A stretch of 64,000 bases of DNA from Amycolatopsis japonica (GTDB taxonomy: Bacteria > Actinomycetota > Actinomycetes > Mycobacteriales > Pseudonocardiaceae), in contig NZ_CP008953.1 of assembly GCF_000732925.1 (NCBI RefSeq), forward strand, positions 4,030,001-4,094,000. Direction: 5' to 3'. The translations under genes and the position numbers were made by a program. Below are positions 8,118-15,625 of this stretch, piece by piece. Numbering within the stretch: the first letter of the stretch is position 1; every line of letters begins with the position of its first letter. The notes below the pieces were generated by a model that saw only the letters and a list, made by a program, of their open reading frames with translations, ran no database searches and had not been told where the DNA came from.

Positions 8118-8759
8118 GTGACCGACTACCTCCAAACCACCCGCACCGCCTACGACACGGTCGCGGCCGACTACGCCGAACTCCTCCGCGACCACCTCGC
8201 CGGATCCACCTGGGACCGCGCCGTCCTCGGCGCGTACACCGAGCTCGTCCAGGCCGCCGGTGGCGGCCGCGTCGCCGAAATCGGCTGCGGAACCGGCCGC
8301 ATCACCGAGTACCTCCACCAGCTCGGGCTCGACATCCGCGGCGTCGACCTCTCACCGGGAATGCTCGCCGTCGCCCGGAAGTGGTACCCACATCTGGACT
8401 TCCAGCTCGGCGAGATGCCCGGATTGTCCCTTGAGGACGGTGCGCTCGCCGGCGCCGTCGCCTGGTACTCGATCATCCACACCCCACGAGAGCGGCTGCC
8501 GGAGATCTTCGCCGACTTCCACCGGATCCTCGCCCCGGGCGGCCACCTGCTGCTCGCCTTCCAGGTAGGCGACGAAGTACGCCACATCGAGCACGCGTAC
8601 GGCCACGACATCTCCTGCGACGCGTACCGGCTGGTACCCGAGAAGATCGCCGAACAGCTGAGGGAGGCCGGCTTCAGCCTGCTCTCCACCCTCGTCCGTG
8701 AGCCGTCCGAGGAATTCGAAAGCACCCCACAGGCCTACCTGATCGCCCGCAAGCAGTAG
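8118..8759 (+). CDS. Class I SAM-dependent methyltransferase
   Basis: 213 residues. Motif I is VAEIGCGTGRITEYL, the acidic loop follows in IRGVDLSPGML, and post-motif sequences APGGHLLLAFQ are present, all typical of small-molecule methyltransferases. GTG 8118 is chosen because TAGGGT at 8105-8110 lies 7 bases upstream, the layout of a leaderless actinobacterial promoter. It is the fourth gene of the cluster starting at 6067, only 10 bp behind the PrmC-like stop. It may therefore be both co-transcribed and separately initiated. Substrate unknown. Confidence 0.8.
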   Translation: MTDYLQTTRTAYDTVAADYAELLRDHLAGSTWDRAVLGAYTELVQAAGGGRVAEIGCGTGRITEYLHQLGLDIRGVDLSPGMLAVARKWYPHLDFQLGEMPGLSLEDGALAGAVAWYSIIHTPRERLPEIFADFHRILAPGGHLLLAFQVGDEVRHIEHAYGHDISCDAYRLVPEKIAEQLREAGFSLLSTLVREPSEEFESTPQAYLIARKQ

Positions 8760-8760
8760 C

Positions 8761-9600
8761 TCAAGGACGCCGCGCCTCGACGAGCCAAGCCGCCGAACCG
8801 TAGAAAACGCCCTGGTCGGCCTGGTGCTCGGCGAGATCCGCCCGCAAGGCCTGGATGGCACTGTCGCGCGCGGTGTCATCCAGGTCGCTCAACCTGCCAC
8901 CGTGCTGCTCGACGATGAACTCGGCCGCGTCGTCGACGTCCTCACCGAAGAACATCGGCTTGTTCACCGCGGTGCACTCGACGTCGACGTACCCGGCGGA
9001 GCTCAGCAACTCCTCGATCTCCCGCGGATCGCTGAGCGCCAGATCCCCCGACGGCACCTCACGGCCTGCCGCGAAGATCGTCCGGAACGTGGTGATCCAT
9101 TCGTTGAGCCGCAACGGCTGCCACGTCAGCAGAACCAGACGGCCACCCGGCCGGGTCGCCCTGACCAGATTGACGAACGCGGCCAGGGGAGTACCGAAGA
9201 ACATCGAGCCATGCCTGCTGATCACCACATCGAACGACGCCTCGGCGAACGGATGGACCTGCGCGTCCGCCTGCTCGAACGAAACGTTGAGGACACGCTC
9301 CTTCTCGGCCAGCTGACGAGCGACACCGAGCATCTCACCGGAGAGATCGACACCCAGCGCCGAACCCTCGGCAGCCAGCCGGGCCGCGTCCCGCGTCGTC
9401 TGACCGGCACCACAGCCGACGTCGAGAACCCGGTCCGCCACCTGGACATCAGCCGCGGCGAAGAAGAGATCCCGGTACGCCGCGACACCGTCGTCGAACC
9501 GCTGCGCACGCTTCGCCCAGAACGAGCCGTCGTCACCATCCCACGCCTTCAACATCCGCTCGTTGGACGGATCGACACGCACAGCCGTGCTCTCGGACAT
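8761..9600 (-). CDS. Class I SAM-dependent methyltransferase
   Basis: 279 residues. VLDVGCGAGQTTRDAARL is motif I, LGVDLSGEMLGVAR the second motif, and FDVVISRHGSMFF the motif IV region. RPGGRLVLLTWQPL follows, as in UbiE/COQ5-like methyltransferases. The N-terminal MLKAWDGDDGSFWAKRAQRFD segment is shared with many actinobacterial proteins of this type. The substrate is unknown. It converges on the preceding methyltransferase with almost no gap, the two stop codons being adjacent. Confidence 0.8.
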   Translation of the reverse strand: MSESTAVRVDPSNERMLKAWDGDDGSFWAKRAQRFDDGVAAYRDLFFAAADVQVADRVLDVGCGAGQTTRDAARLAAEGSALGVDLSGEMLGVARQLAEKERVLNVSFEQADAQVHPFAEASFDVVISRHGSMFFGTPLAAFVNLVRATRPGGRLVLLTWQPLRLNEWITTFRTIFAAGREVPSGDLALSDPREIEELLSSAGYVDVECTAVNKPMFFGEDVDDAAEFIVEQHGGRLSDLDDTARDSAIQALRADLAEHQADQGVFYGSAAWLVEARRP

Positions 9601-9649
9601 TTCGGCAACCCCCAGATTCGGTATCCGGAGACGACCCTAGCGCGACCCG

Positions 9650-10486
9650 TCAGCGGAACGCCGCGACATTCCTGGCAGCCCACTCGGCGAACGACCGCGG
9701 CGCGCGACCGAGCACCCCCTCCACATCCGGACTCACGCGCAACTCGGCAGCAGTCGGCGCACCGATGATGTCCAAGGTGTCGTCGGCCAGCTCCGCCGGC
9801 ATGCTCAAGACCATCCCCGCCTTCGCCTCCTCCCGCGTGAGCTCCTGAAAAGCCACAGGCGAGCCCAAAACAGCAGCGAGCGCAGCAGCCTGCTCACGCG
9901 GCGTGATCACCGCCGGACCGGTCAGCTCGTACACCTCACCGAGATGCCGATCGTCCAGCAGACAGGCGGCCGCGACGTCGGCGATATCCGCCGGATCGAC
10001 GATCGGCACCCCGGTGTCTCCGAACGGCGCCGCGACCACCTGCCGCGAGCGCACGGACTCCGCCCACCACAACGCGTTCGAGGCGAAACCACCCGGCCGC
10101 AGAATCGCCCAGTCCAAACCGGACTCCCGCACCACGTCCTCCAGCTCACGCATCGCCATCCGCGTCGTGCCGAAAGGCCTGGTCGCCACACCCAACGTCG
10201 AGAGCAGGACGACCCGGCGCACCCCACTCGCCGCGGCCAGACTGATGATGTCGGCCGGATTCGCCCCGACGGCGTGCAGATCGCCGGAAAGCAGCAGGAA
10301 CAACGCCTTCGCCCCGGCCAAGGCGGGTTCGAGCGTTACGGGCTCGGCCAGATCGGCCACCACATGCCTACCACCGGGCGGTGTCGCGACGTGCCGCGAC
10401 ACCGCCGTCACCTGCTCGCCCGCCTCGACCAGCGCCCTCGTCAACGGCTTACCGATGTTCCCCGTAGCCCCGGTCACCACGATCAT
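9650..10486 (-). CDS. NmrA/SDR-type NAD(P)H-binding protein
   Basis: 278 residues. MIVVTGATGNIGKPLTRAL is an extended-SDR Rossmann motif, and VVLLSTLGVATRPFGTTRMAMRELE replaces the classical YxxxK catalytic region. VPIVDPADIADVAAACL and the C-terminal EWAARNVAAF are characteristic of NmrA-like NAD(P)H-binding proteins, often quinone- or redox-sensing oxidoreductases. ATG 10486 is supported by AAGGAG six bases upstream. It is divergent from an HxlR-type regulator; NmrA/HxlR divergent pairs are common and usually mean direct regulation. Confidence 0.8.
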   Translation of the reverse strand: MIVVTGATGNIGKPLTRALVEAGEQVTAVSRHVATPPGGRHVVADLAEPVTLEPALAGAKALFLLLSGDLHAVGANPADIISLAAASGVRRVVLLSTLGVATRPFGTTRMAMRELEDVVRESGLDWAILRPGGFASNALWWAESVRSRQVVAAPFGDTGVPIVDPADIADVAAACLLDDRHLGEVYELTGPAVITPREQAAALAAVLGSPVAFQELTREEAKAGMVLSMPAELADDTLDIIGAPTAAELRVSPDVEGVLGRAPRSFAEWAARNVAAFR

Positions 10487-10547
10487 GGCCAACTCCTTCG
10501 CTCGATGTTCCTGTGGCGACGACGCTAGGGAGCGCGGCTAACTTTTC

Positions 10548-10572
10548 GTAAGTACATACCCAGAGGTAAGCT
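10548..10572. promoter_or_regulatory. A/T-rich divergent promoter with GTAAGTACATAC element
   Basis: The NmrA-HxlR intergenic region holds GTAAGTACATAC followed at short distance by GGTAAG. Paired GTAC/GTAAG half-sites of this kind are plausible HxlR-box material. The exact boundaries are uncertain. Confidence 0.3.
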
Positions 10573-10578
10573 CCTCCC

Positions 10579-10947
10579 ATGGCAGGAGGCGCGCAGTTCA
10601 CACCGGCCGACACCGAGCCGCGTTATGAGGTGTTTCACACTGACTGCGCCGCCCGCGACGTGGTCGGTCACGCCACCAGCCGGTGGGGGATCTGGGTACT
10701 GATCTCCTTGCAGCGCAACGATCTCCGCTTCTACGAGCTACGCGAAAGCATCCAGGGGATCAGCGAGAAGATGCTCGCCCAATCCCTGCGCGCACTCGTC
10801 CAGGACGGCCTGATCTGGCGACAGGTCGAGCCCACGACGCCGCCGCAGGTGACCTACGGGCTGACCGAGTTCGGCCGGGACGTCAGTGAGCCGCTGGTCG
10901 AACTGTTCGACCGGATCACCCGGCGAGTGGCTCCGACTGCAGGGTGA
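10579..10947 (+). CDS. HxlR family transcriptional regulator
   Basis: 122 residues. A winged helix-turn-helix of the HxlR type is clear: TDCAARDVVGHATSRWGIWVL, LRFYELRESIQGISEKMLAQ, then SLRALVQDGLIWRQV and the wing TPPQVTYGLTEFGR. The Cys at residue 17 is in the position used for redox sensing by some HxlR proteins. It is divergent from the NmrA-like gene, which it probably regulates. Its 3' end overlaps the convergent VOC gene by about 32 bp. Confidence 0.85.
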   Translation: MAGGAQFTPADTEPRYEVFHTDCAARDVVGHATSRWGIWVLISLQRNDLRFYELRESIQGISEKMLAQSLRALVQDGLIWRQVEPTTPPQVTYGLTEFGRDVSEPLVELFDRITRRVAPTAG

Positions 10948-11248
10948 TGTTGAACATCCAGGAAATCCCGAACTTGTCTACAAGCGCGCCGGCTTCGTCA
11001 CCCCACAGCTGTTTCTCCAGAGACATCGTCACGGCGCCGCCGACGGACAGCTTCTCGAAGTATTCGCGAAGTTCGCCGTCGCCGCCGAGGTAGACCGCGA
11101 CGTTGTTGCCAGGGGAGTGGGGCACGTCCTCGACCTGGCCATCGACATCGCAGGCCATCAGCGTGTGACCGTTCGCGGTGTCGAGTTGAGCGTGCATGAC
11201 CTTGTCGGCGGTGGGAGACCTGATGTACGGGTTGAGTCCAGATTCCAT
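10916..11248 (-). CDS. PhnB-like VOC protein lacking the first half of the domain
   Basis: 110 residues. MESGLNPYI is the normal start of a PhnB-like/VOC protein. The sequence then jumps directly to ADKVMHAQLDTANGHTLM, which in full-length relatives is preceded by roughly 45 residues containing the AMEFYxxxFGG module. The C-terminal half (GELREYFEKLSVGG, MSLEKQLWGDEAGALVDKFG) is normal. An in-frame internal deletion has therefore removed most of the first beta-alpha-beta module. The product may be non-functional or act as a half-domain dimer. It could be called a pseudogene. Confidence 0.65.
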   Translation of the reverse strand: MESGLNPYIRSPTADKVMHAQLDTANGHTLMACDVDGQVEDVPHSPGNNVAVYLGGDGELREYFEKLSVGGAVTMSLEKQLWGDEAGALVDKFGISWMFNITLQSEPLAG

Positions 11249-11290
11249 GCCAGAACCATTCCACCCAATACGCGACATCTGTGTCGTGTA

Positions 11291-11812
11291 TCAGCCGACG
11301 CCCCAGTAGGTCAGCCAGGCATCCAGCGCCGGACCAGGAGGGTTGAGCCGACGAGCCCGGGCGACGTTGTCCTCATCTTCAGGGACGACCTCGGCCAGAA
11401 TCAGGACTTCCGCGCGAGCCTCGCCGACACCGAAGAGGCCTTCATCGGACAGCCTGCGCAGTGCCGTCTCCATCGCACGCAGTCGAAGGTCGAACTCGGC
11501 ATCGGACTCTTCGTCGTCGAGTTCGAAGACCGCCGGCCGGGCGGCGAACAGGTCGCGTACCGGCTTCAGATGTTCCTCACCCAAGATCGAAAACGGCGAA
11601 TCGGCGTAGGAGTAGCGGACCTCGTCGGCCTCGGCCCGTTGAGCCAGCGCCTCGTGCGACCACGCGGACAACGCCGGACCGAACGCTTCGCCAGGCGTCG
11701 TCAGCGTGACGTAGTAGAAGGTGTGGCCGGGGTTGTCGAGGAACAGGTCTGTGACAGCCGCACGGGTGGCCGCGGTCAAGGCGTCAGAGAGGTCGGCTTC
11801 GGTCGGAGTCAT
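11291..11812 (-). CDS. DUF4303 domain protein
   Basis: About 173 residues. The start region LSDALTAATRAAVTDLFLDN followed by HTFYYVTLTTPGEAFGPALSAWS matches DUF4303. The rest, with VRYSYADSPFSILGEEHL and a final LDAWLTYWG, fits as well. DUF4303 is of unknown function and is often encoded near contact-dependent or polymorphic toxin-immunity genes, but no toxin gene is present here. ATG 11812 matches the family start; ATG 11866 lies inside a perfect palindrome and is less likely. Confidence 0.7.
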   Translation of the reverse strand: MTPTEADLSDALTAATRAAVTDLFLDNPGHTFYYVTLTTPGEAFGPALSAWSHEALAQRAEADEVRYSYADSPFSILGEEHLKPVRDLFAARPAVFELDDEESDAEFDLRLRAMETALRRLSDEGLFGVGEARAEVLILAEVVPEDEDNVARARRLNPPGPALDAWLTYWGVG

Positions 11813-11864
11813 CGGGGCATCGAACCACACGCCGCGGGGAAGACGCTCATGACGCTTACTTGAC

Positions 11865-11878
11865 ATAATGTACATTAT
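11865..11878. promoter_or_regulatory. Perfect 14-bp palindrome upstream of DUF4303 gene
   Basis: ATAATGTACATTAT is a perfect palindrome about 53 bp upstream of the DUF4303 start. It stands out as A/T-rich in a very GC-rich setting. This looks like the binding site of a small dimeric repressor, but no regulator gene adjoins it. Confidence 0.45.
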
Positions 11879-11957
11879 CGGCACTTTGCCCGACCTGGAT
11901 AACGGCGGTCGAGAGGAGCCCTGACGTGGGCTGAAAGCGTCCTTCACCGCATGTCAC

Positions 11958-11980
11958 GCAGCGAAAGCGCCCTTCGCTGC
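11958..11980. repeat. Short hairpin GCAGCGAA / TTCGCTGC
   Basis: GCAGCGAA (11958-11965) and TTCGCTGC (11973-11980) form a perfect 8-bp stem with loop AGCGCCC. It belongs to the 'gaaagcgcccttcgctgc' style of intergenic hairpins seen elsewhere in the window. It lies in the roughly 600-bp gene-poor stretch between the DUF4303 and recombinase genes. Confidence 0.45.
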
Positions 11981-12226
11981 ACACGACGCGGGCATCGCTC
12001 CCTTCAACTCTCCCTGCGAGGCCGACCCTGAGGCTCAGGACGCCTCAGGACGCCCCCAGAGGACGAGGAACCGATGTCCGATCACCCGACCCCAATACGT
12101 CACTGTGACGAATTGACCCGGACGTCCCGGCCGATGATGATCAACGGAGGGCGTCAGTCGCTGGCAGATCTCGCCGAGCCGACCCAGCCGGCGACCCCCG
12201 CAGGCTCCAGAGCGCCTTGGTGGCTC

Positions 12227-12289
12227 GATGTGTCATGAAAGGGTCGTTCAGGACGAAAAACGTCAGGAACGACCCTTTCATGACACATC
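12227..12289. repeat. Long perfect hairpin, 23-bp arms
   Basis: Arms 12227-12249 and 12267-12289 are perfectly complementary. The 17-nt centre contains a further GACG/CGTC stem around AAAAA. It lies in a gene-free stretch before the recombinase with no T-tract, so it looks more like a mobile intergenic repeat than a simple terminator. Confidence 0.7.
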
Positions 12290-12342
12290 AGAGAGCGACG
12301 GGAGCGCCTACATCCCCCGCGAGGAGTTTCCGGACCCATCAC

Positions 12343-12380
12343 TCCGTTTCATGCATAATCACTATTATGCATGAAACGGA
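12343..12380. promoter_or_regulatory. Perfect 17-bp inverted repeat in front of the tyrosine recombinase
   Basis: Arms 12343-12359 and 12364-12380 are perfectly complementary around a 4-nt spacer CACT. Each arm contains ATGCAT and AAT/ATT at its inner end. The repeat sits 30-48 bp before the preferred recombinase start and covers an upstream in-frame ATG (12371). It could be an operator, or a binding or crossover site for the recombinase itself, as tyrosine recombinases bind inverted arms. Confidence 0.6.
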
Positions 12381-12427
12381 ATATAACCCAGTGTAAGACT
12401 GTCGGTGCCATGCGGTACAAGATGTTC

Positions 12428-13390
12428 ATGAGGGTTTCCGAGGCACAGCAAGCCTTTTTCGCCGCACGTCGTCCCCGCAAGGATTCTCCTCACACCACCG
12501 ACGCCTACCGCCGCGACCTCGCCGGCATCACCGCTCTTCTGCTCCGCGAACTGGACCGATCCCCTGACGACCTCACGGTCGAGATGCTCACCGCCCAGGC
12601 ACTCCGCAACGCCTTCGGTGCCTTCGCGGACACCCACGCGAAGAGTTCGGTGCTGCGCGCGTGGTCGACCTGGAACCAGTTCCTCACCTTCTGTGTGTCC
12701 GACGGGCTGCTCGCAGGCAATCCGATGGGCGCCGTCGCCCGGCCGAAGGCGCCTCCGTTGACGCCGAAACCCTTGCGGGGCGAGGAAACCCCGGAGCAGT
12801 TGCTCGCGGCCGCCGCCGACGGTGCGCGCCGCGCGCGGGATCCGTGGCCGGAGCGGGACGTCCTGGTGATCGCGCTCGGGCTGGTCGCCGGGCTGCGCGC
12901 CGCGGAGATGCGGGCGCTGACGGCGCGGTCGCTGGTCGGCCGTCAGGGCGAGATGCGGTTGCACGTCCATGGCAAGGGAAGCCGGGACCGGTCGATCCCG
13001 GTGCAGCCGATCATGGAGAAGATCATCGAGGAGTACCTCGCTTCCTGCCGCCGCCGGTTCCCGCAGCAGCGGTTCGGGCCCTCCACTCCCCTCCTCCGGG
13101 ATCGTGCCGGCGAGCCGATCGGCCGCGGGGCCTTGGAGTACCTGGTCAAATCCTGCTACCGGTGGGCGGGCCTGCACGACCGGGTGCCGGTCGGGGCGAA
13201 TCTCCACGCGTTGCGACACACCTTCGCGACCCGGCTGGCGGAGGACGGTGCGACCGCGTCGGAGATCATGGCGCTGCTGGGGCACGCGAGCCTGGCGACC
13301 AGCCAGAACTACATCGAGGCGACCGGTCGTGAGCAGCGGGCGGCGGCCGCGAGCAATCGGACGTACCGGGCGCTGGACGGGATCGTGTAG
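12428..13390 (+). CDS. Tyrosine-type site-specific recombinase (XerC/D-like)
   Basis: About 320 residues. An N-terminal SAM-like core-binding domain (TTDAYRRDLAGITALLL) precedes the catalytic domain. The catalytic set is complete: the first Arg in GLVAGLRAAEMRALT, Lys in HVHGKGSRDR, the HxLR box LHALRHTFATRLAEDG, His in LGHASL, and the nucleophile Tyr in ATSQNYIEAT. The family cuts and rejoins DNA at paired inverted half-sites. Starts at 12371, 12410 and 12428 are in frame. The last is preferred because the first lies inside a 17-bp stem, but none has a good Shine-Dalgarno. No phage or conjugation genes adjoin, so it may be a resident Xer-like gene rather than part of a prophage. Confidence 0.8.
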   Translation: MRVSEAQQAFFAARRPRKDSPHTTDAYRRDLAGITALLLRELDRSPDDLTVEMLTAQALRNAFGAFADTHAKSSVLRAWSTWNQFLTFCVSDGLLAGNPMGAVARPKAPPLTPKPLRGEETPEQLLAAAADGARRARDPWPERDVLVIALGLVAGLRAAEMRALTARSLVGRQGEMRLHVHGKGSRDRSIPVQPIMEKIIEEYLASCRRRFPQQRFGPSTPLLRDRAGEPIGRGALEYLVKSCYRWAGLHDRVPVGANLHALRHTFATRLAEDGATASEIMALLGHASLATSQNYIEATGREQRAAAASNRTYRALDGIV

Positions 13391-13391
13391 G

Positions 13392-13775
13392 TCAGCGGAG
13401 TTGTTCGAGGTCCTTGGCCGCCTGGGCGATTTCGCCCGCCAGGTTCCGGAGTTCGGCGACGGAGGCGCCGTCGTCGGCCGCGGTGACGACGTCTTCCGCG
13501 GCGCAGCGGAGCTGGAAGAGCCGGTCCTGGAGGGTGGCGATCTCGGTGTCGGAGAGGACGACGGCGTCTTCGGGGAGGCCGCTGCGCTGGAGGGCGGTCC
13601 GGCGTTCGTAAGCCCGCTGGCGGCACGATTGCCCGCAGTAACGGCGGCGTCTGCCGACGTTGCCGCCTTGTTCGAGGCGTCGGCCGCACCATCCGCAGTG
13701 TTTGGGTGCCCCCGCGCGGCGTAGCTCGGACACCTCTTCGGCGGACGTCTTCGGGTGTTCGGCCACTTCCCTCAC
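13392..13775 (-). CDS. Small zinc-ribbon protein with CRQRAYERR motif
   Basis: 127 residues. Two CxxC-type pairs, CGWCGRRL and YCGQSCRQRAYERR, form a probable zinc ribbon in the N-terminal half. The C-terminal half (SDTEIATLQDRLFQLR and on) is helical and probably coiled coil. The same ribbon heads the ECF sigma factor at 21566-22834. GTG 13775 is preceded seven bases upstream by TAGGGT on this strand, a leaderless arrangement. Function unknown; DNA or protein binding is likely. It converges with the recombinase, the stops being one base apart. Confidence 0.7.
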   Translation of the reverse strand: MREVAEHPKTSAEEVSELRRAGAPKHCGWCGRRLEQGGNVGRRRRYCGQSCRQRAYERRTALQRSGLPEDAVVLSDTEIATLQDRLFQLRCAAEDVVTAADDGASVAELRNLAGEIAQAAKDLEQLR

Positions 13776-13841
13776 GGTTCAGACCCTAGCTGGCCACCCG
13801 ACGATCATGCCGGGGCTACGACCGAAGTGCACACTAGTGGG

Positions 13842-14621
13842 GTGCCGACACTGTTTCCGTACCTCGCCGATCCGCTTCCGCGTGCCTTCGCCCATCGTGG
13901 CTGGCACCTCGGTGACCTGGAAGGACTGGAGAACTCGTTGCCGGCCTTCCAGCAGGCGGTGACTGAGGGTTACCGCTATCTCGAGACGGACGTGCACGCG
14001 ACGTCGGACGGCGTGGTGGTCGTGCATCACGACGCGTCGTTGGATCGGACGACCGATGGCGCGGGGTTGATCTCGCGGCAGACGTGGGCGCAGCTGCGGA
14101 CGGTCAAGATCGGGGGTCGTGCGCCCCTGTCGCGGCTGGAGGACGTGCTCGAGGAGTTGCCGGAGGCGCGGTTCAACATCGACGTGAAGTCGAACGAGGC
14201 GGTGGAGCCGTTCGTCCGGGCGATCGAGCGGACCGGTGCGCATGACCGGGTCGCGGCGGCGTCGTTCTCCGACGCGCGGTTGGCCCGGGTCCGGAAGCTG
14301 GCGGGGCCGAAGCTGGTGACGGCGATGGGGCCGCGTTCGGTGGCGGTGATGTGGGCGAACGGGTTCTTGCCGCTGTTCTCGTTGCGGGCGTTGTCGCGGG
14401 GTGCGATGGCGCAGGTGCCGGTGCGGCAGGGGCGGTTGAAGGTGGTGGACCGGGCGTTCCTGCGGCAGGCGACGCGCGGGGGTTTCGAGGTGCACACGTG
14501 GACGGTGGACGATCCGGCGGAGATGCGGTTGCTGCTGGATCTGGGGGTGCACGGGATCGTGACGGATCGGCCGGATCTGCTGCGTGAGGTGCTTCGGGAG
14601 CGAGGCTCGTGGCCTTCCTGA
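13842..14621 (+). CDS. Glycerophosphodiester phosphodiesterase
   Basis: 259 residues. The GDPD signature is complete: FAHRGW at the N-terminus, ENSLPAF, LETDVHATSDGVVVVHHD (metal-binding Glu/Asp and catalytic His), then NIDVKSNE and a C-terminal VHTWTVDDPAEM. It hydrolyses glycerophosphodiesters to glycerol-3-phosphate and an alcohol. No signal peptide is seen, so a cytoplasmic UgpQ-like role is likely. GTG 13842 is chosen because the conserved sequence begins directly after it; the frame is open upstream but unconserved in style. Confidence 0.85.
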   Translation: MPTLFPYLADPLPRAFAHRGWHLGDLEGLENSLPAFQQAVTEGYRYLETDVHATSDGVVVVHHDASLDRTTDGAGLISRQTWAQLRTVKIGGRAPLSRLEDVLEELPEARFNIDVKSNEAVEPFVRAIERTGAHDRVAAASFSDARLARVRKLAGPKLVTAMGPRSVAVMWANGFLPLFSLRALSRGAMAQVPVRQGRLKVVDRAFLRQATRGGFEVHTWTVDDPAEMRLLLDLGVHGIVTDRPDLLREVLRERGSWPS

Positions 14622-14624
14622 TCC

Positions 14625-14674
14625 CGCGTTTAGTCCTCTGAATGCGCTCACACGCATTCAGAGGACTAAACGCG
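14625..14674. terminator. Bidirectional terminator-type hairpin, 22-bp perfect stem
   Basis: Arms 14625-14646 and 14653-14674 are perfectly complementary with a 6-nt loop CTCACA. It lies exactly between two convergent genes (glycerophosphodiesterase and Rpf), as expected of a shared transcription stop. There is no T-run. Confidence 0.7.
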
Positions 14675-14680
14675 TGGGGG

Positions 14681-15391
14681 TCAGCGGGGTGGTTTGCCGT
14701 TCCAGGCGGCGTCCCAGGTCTTGGGGCCGAGTCGTCCTGAGTCGTTGATGCCGTTGGCGCGCTGGAGGGCGAGGACGGCTTCGCGGGTTTTGTCGTAGTA
14801 GCAGCCGGTTCCGGTGAAGCCGTAGCCGAAGGCGTTCATCCGCAGCTGGAACTGCTTGAGCGCGACGGCGCAGTCGCCGTAGGCGTAGACGACGCCGGGC
14901 CAGGCGGGTTTGGGGCCGCCGGGCGGAGCGGGCGGGGTGGGCTTCGGTTTGGGTGCGGGCGGCGGGGCGGGCTGTCCTCCCCCGCCGATGTAGGCGGAGT
15001 CGGCGTAGGACGGGACGCGTTTGCTGCGGCCGTCGCTGTCGTTGCGGAAGCCGAGTTTGCCGGCGCATTCCCAGGGTTGCCAGCCGCGCATGCGGTAGAG
15101 GTAGAGGGCCCGGTAGTCCTGTTCGCGAGGGGTGGCCTGGTCGGGTCGTCCTTGGCCGCCGACGCTGCGCCAGGTGGGCAGGTCGAACTGGTAGGCGCCG
15201 TAGTAGCCGTTGCCGGTGTTGATGTTGTAGCGCCCGCTCGATTCACACATGCGGAGCTTGGACCAGTAGGTGCCGTGGGGATCCGCGGCGGCGGATCCGG
15301 TGGTGGCGATCTGCAGGCCCGTCACGGCGAGGGCGAGCAGGAGCGTTCTCGCCACTACGCGGTGTGCTGTGCGAAGGCGATGGGTCCTCAT
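14681..15391 (-). CDS. Resuscitation-promoting factor-type secreted muralytic protein
   Basis: 236 residues. Residues 1-36 are a signal peptide (LLLALAVTGLQIATTGSAAA). The Rpf transglycosylase domain follows: HGTYWSKLRMCESSGRYNIN carries the catalytic Glu next to Cys, then YYGAYQFDLPTWRSVGG and the second Cys in WECAGKLGF. A Pro/Lys linker leads to a C-terminal domain with CAVALKQFQLRMNAFGY, CYYDKTREAVLALQRANG and GPKTWDAAW, a peptidoglycan-binding fold. It is predicted to cleave cell-wall glycan and promote regrowth or spore germination. The ATG at 15391 directly precedes a canonical basic n-region. Confidence 0.88.
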   Translation of the reverse strand: MRTHRLRTAHRVVARTLLLALAVTGLQIATTGSAAADPHGTYWSKLRMCESSGRYNINTGNGYYGAYQFDLPTWRSVGGQGRPDQATPREQDYRALYLYRMRGWQPWECAGKLGFRNDSDGRSKRVPSYADSAYIGGGGQPAPPPAPKPKPTPPAPPGGPKPAWPGVVYAYGDCAVALKQFQLRMNAFGYGFTGTGCYYDKTREAVLALQRANGINDSGRLGPKTWDAAWNGKPPR

Positions 15392-15625
15392 GAGCGGAAC
15401 AGTAAATACCGGACACTTGCTTCACAAGAGTCACAGCTCGCTCACCAGCCTCACACGAAACACACGGGGATCATGGCAGCGACACGCCGACGATGGTCGG
15501 GAAGGTGTCCGGCGAGGGTTCGTCTCGCGTCGAAACGAACACGGTCCGGACTCGTGCCGGACAGGCGGGTGTGAACACCAGTAGTCTCCCGCTGACCTCG
15601 ACGTTCTCTACTTCAGGAGCTGTGC

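Noticed and set aside
12428..13390. Integrase of a prophage or integrative element
   Set aside because: No tRNA attachment site, excisionase, phage or conjugation genes lie nearby; both neighbours look chromosomal.
15392..15625. Cyclic-di-AMP (ydaO) riboswitch before the rpf gene
   Set aside because: Such riboswitches often precede actinobacterial rpf genes, but the conserved core was not found in this 234-bp region.
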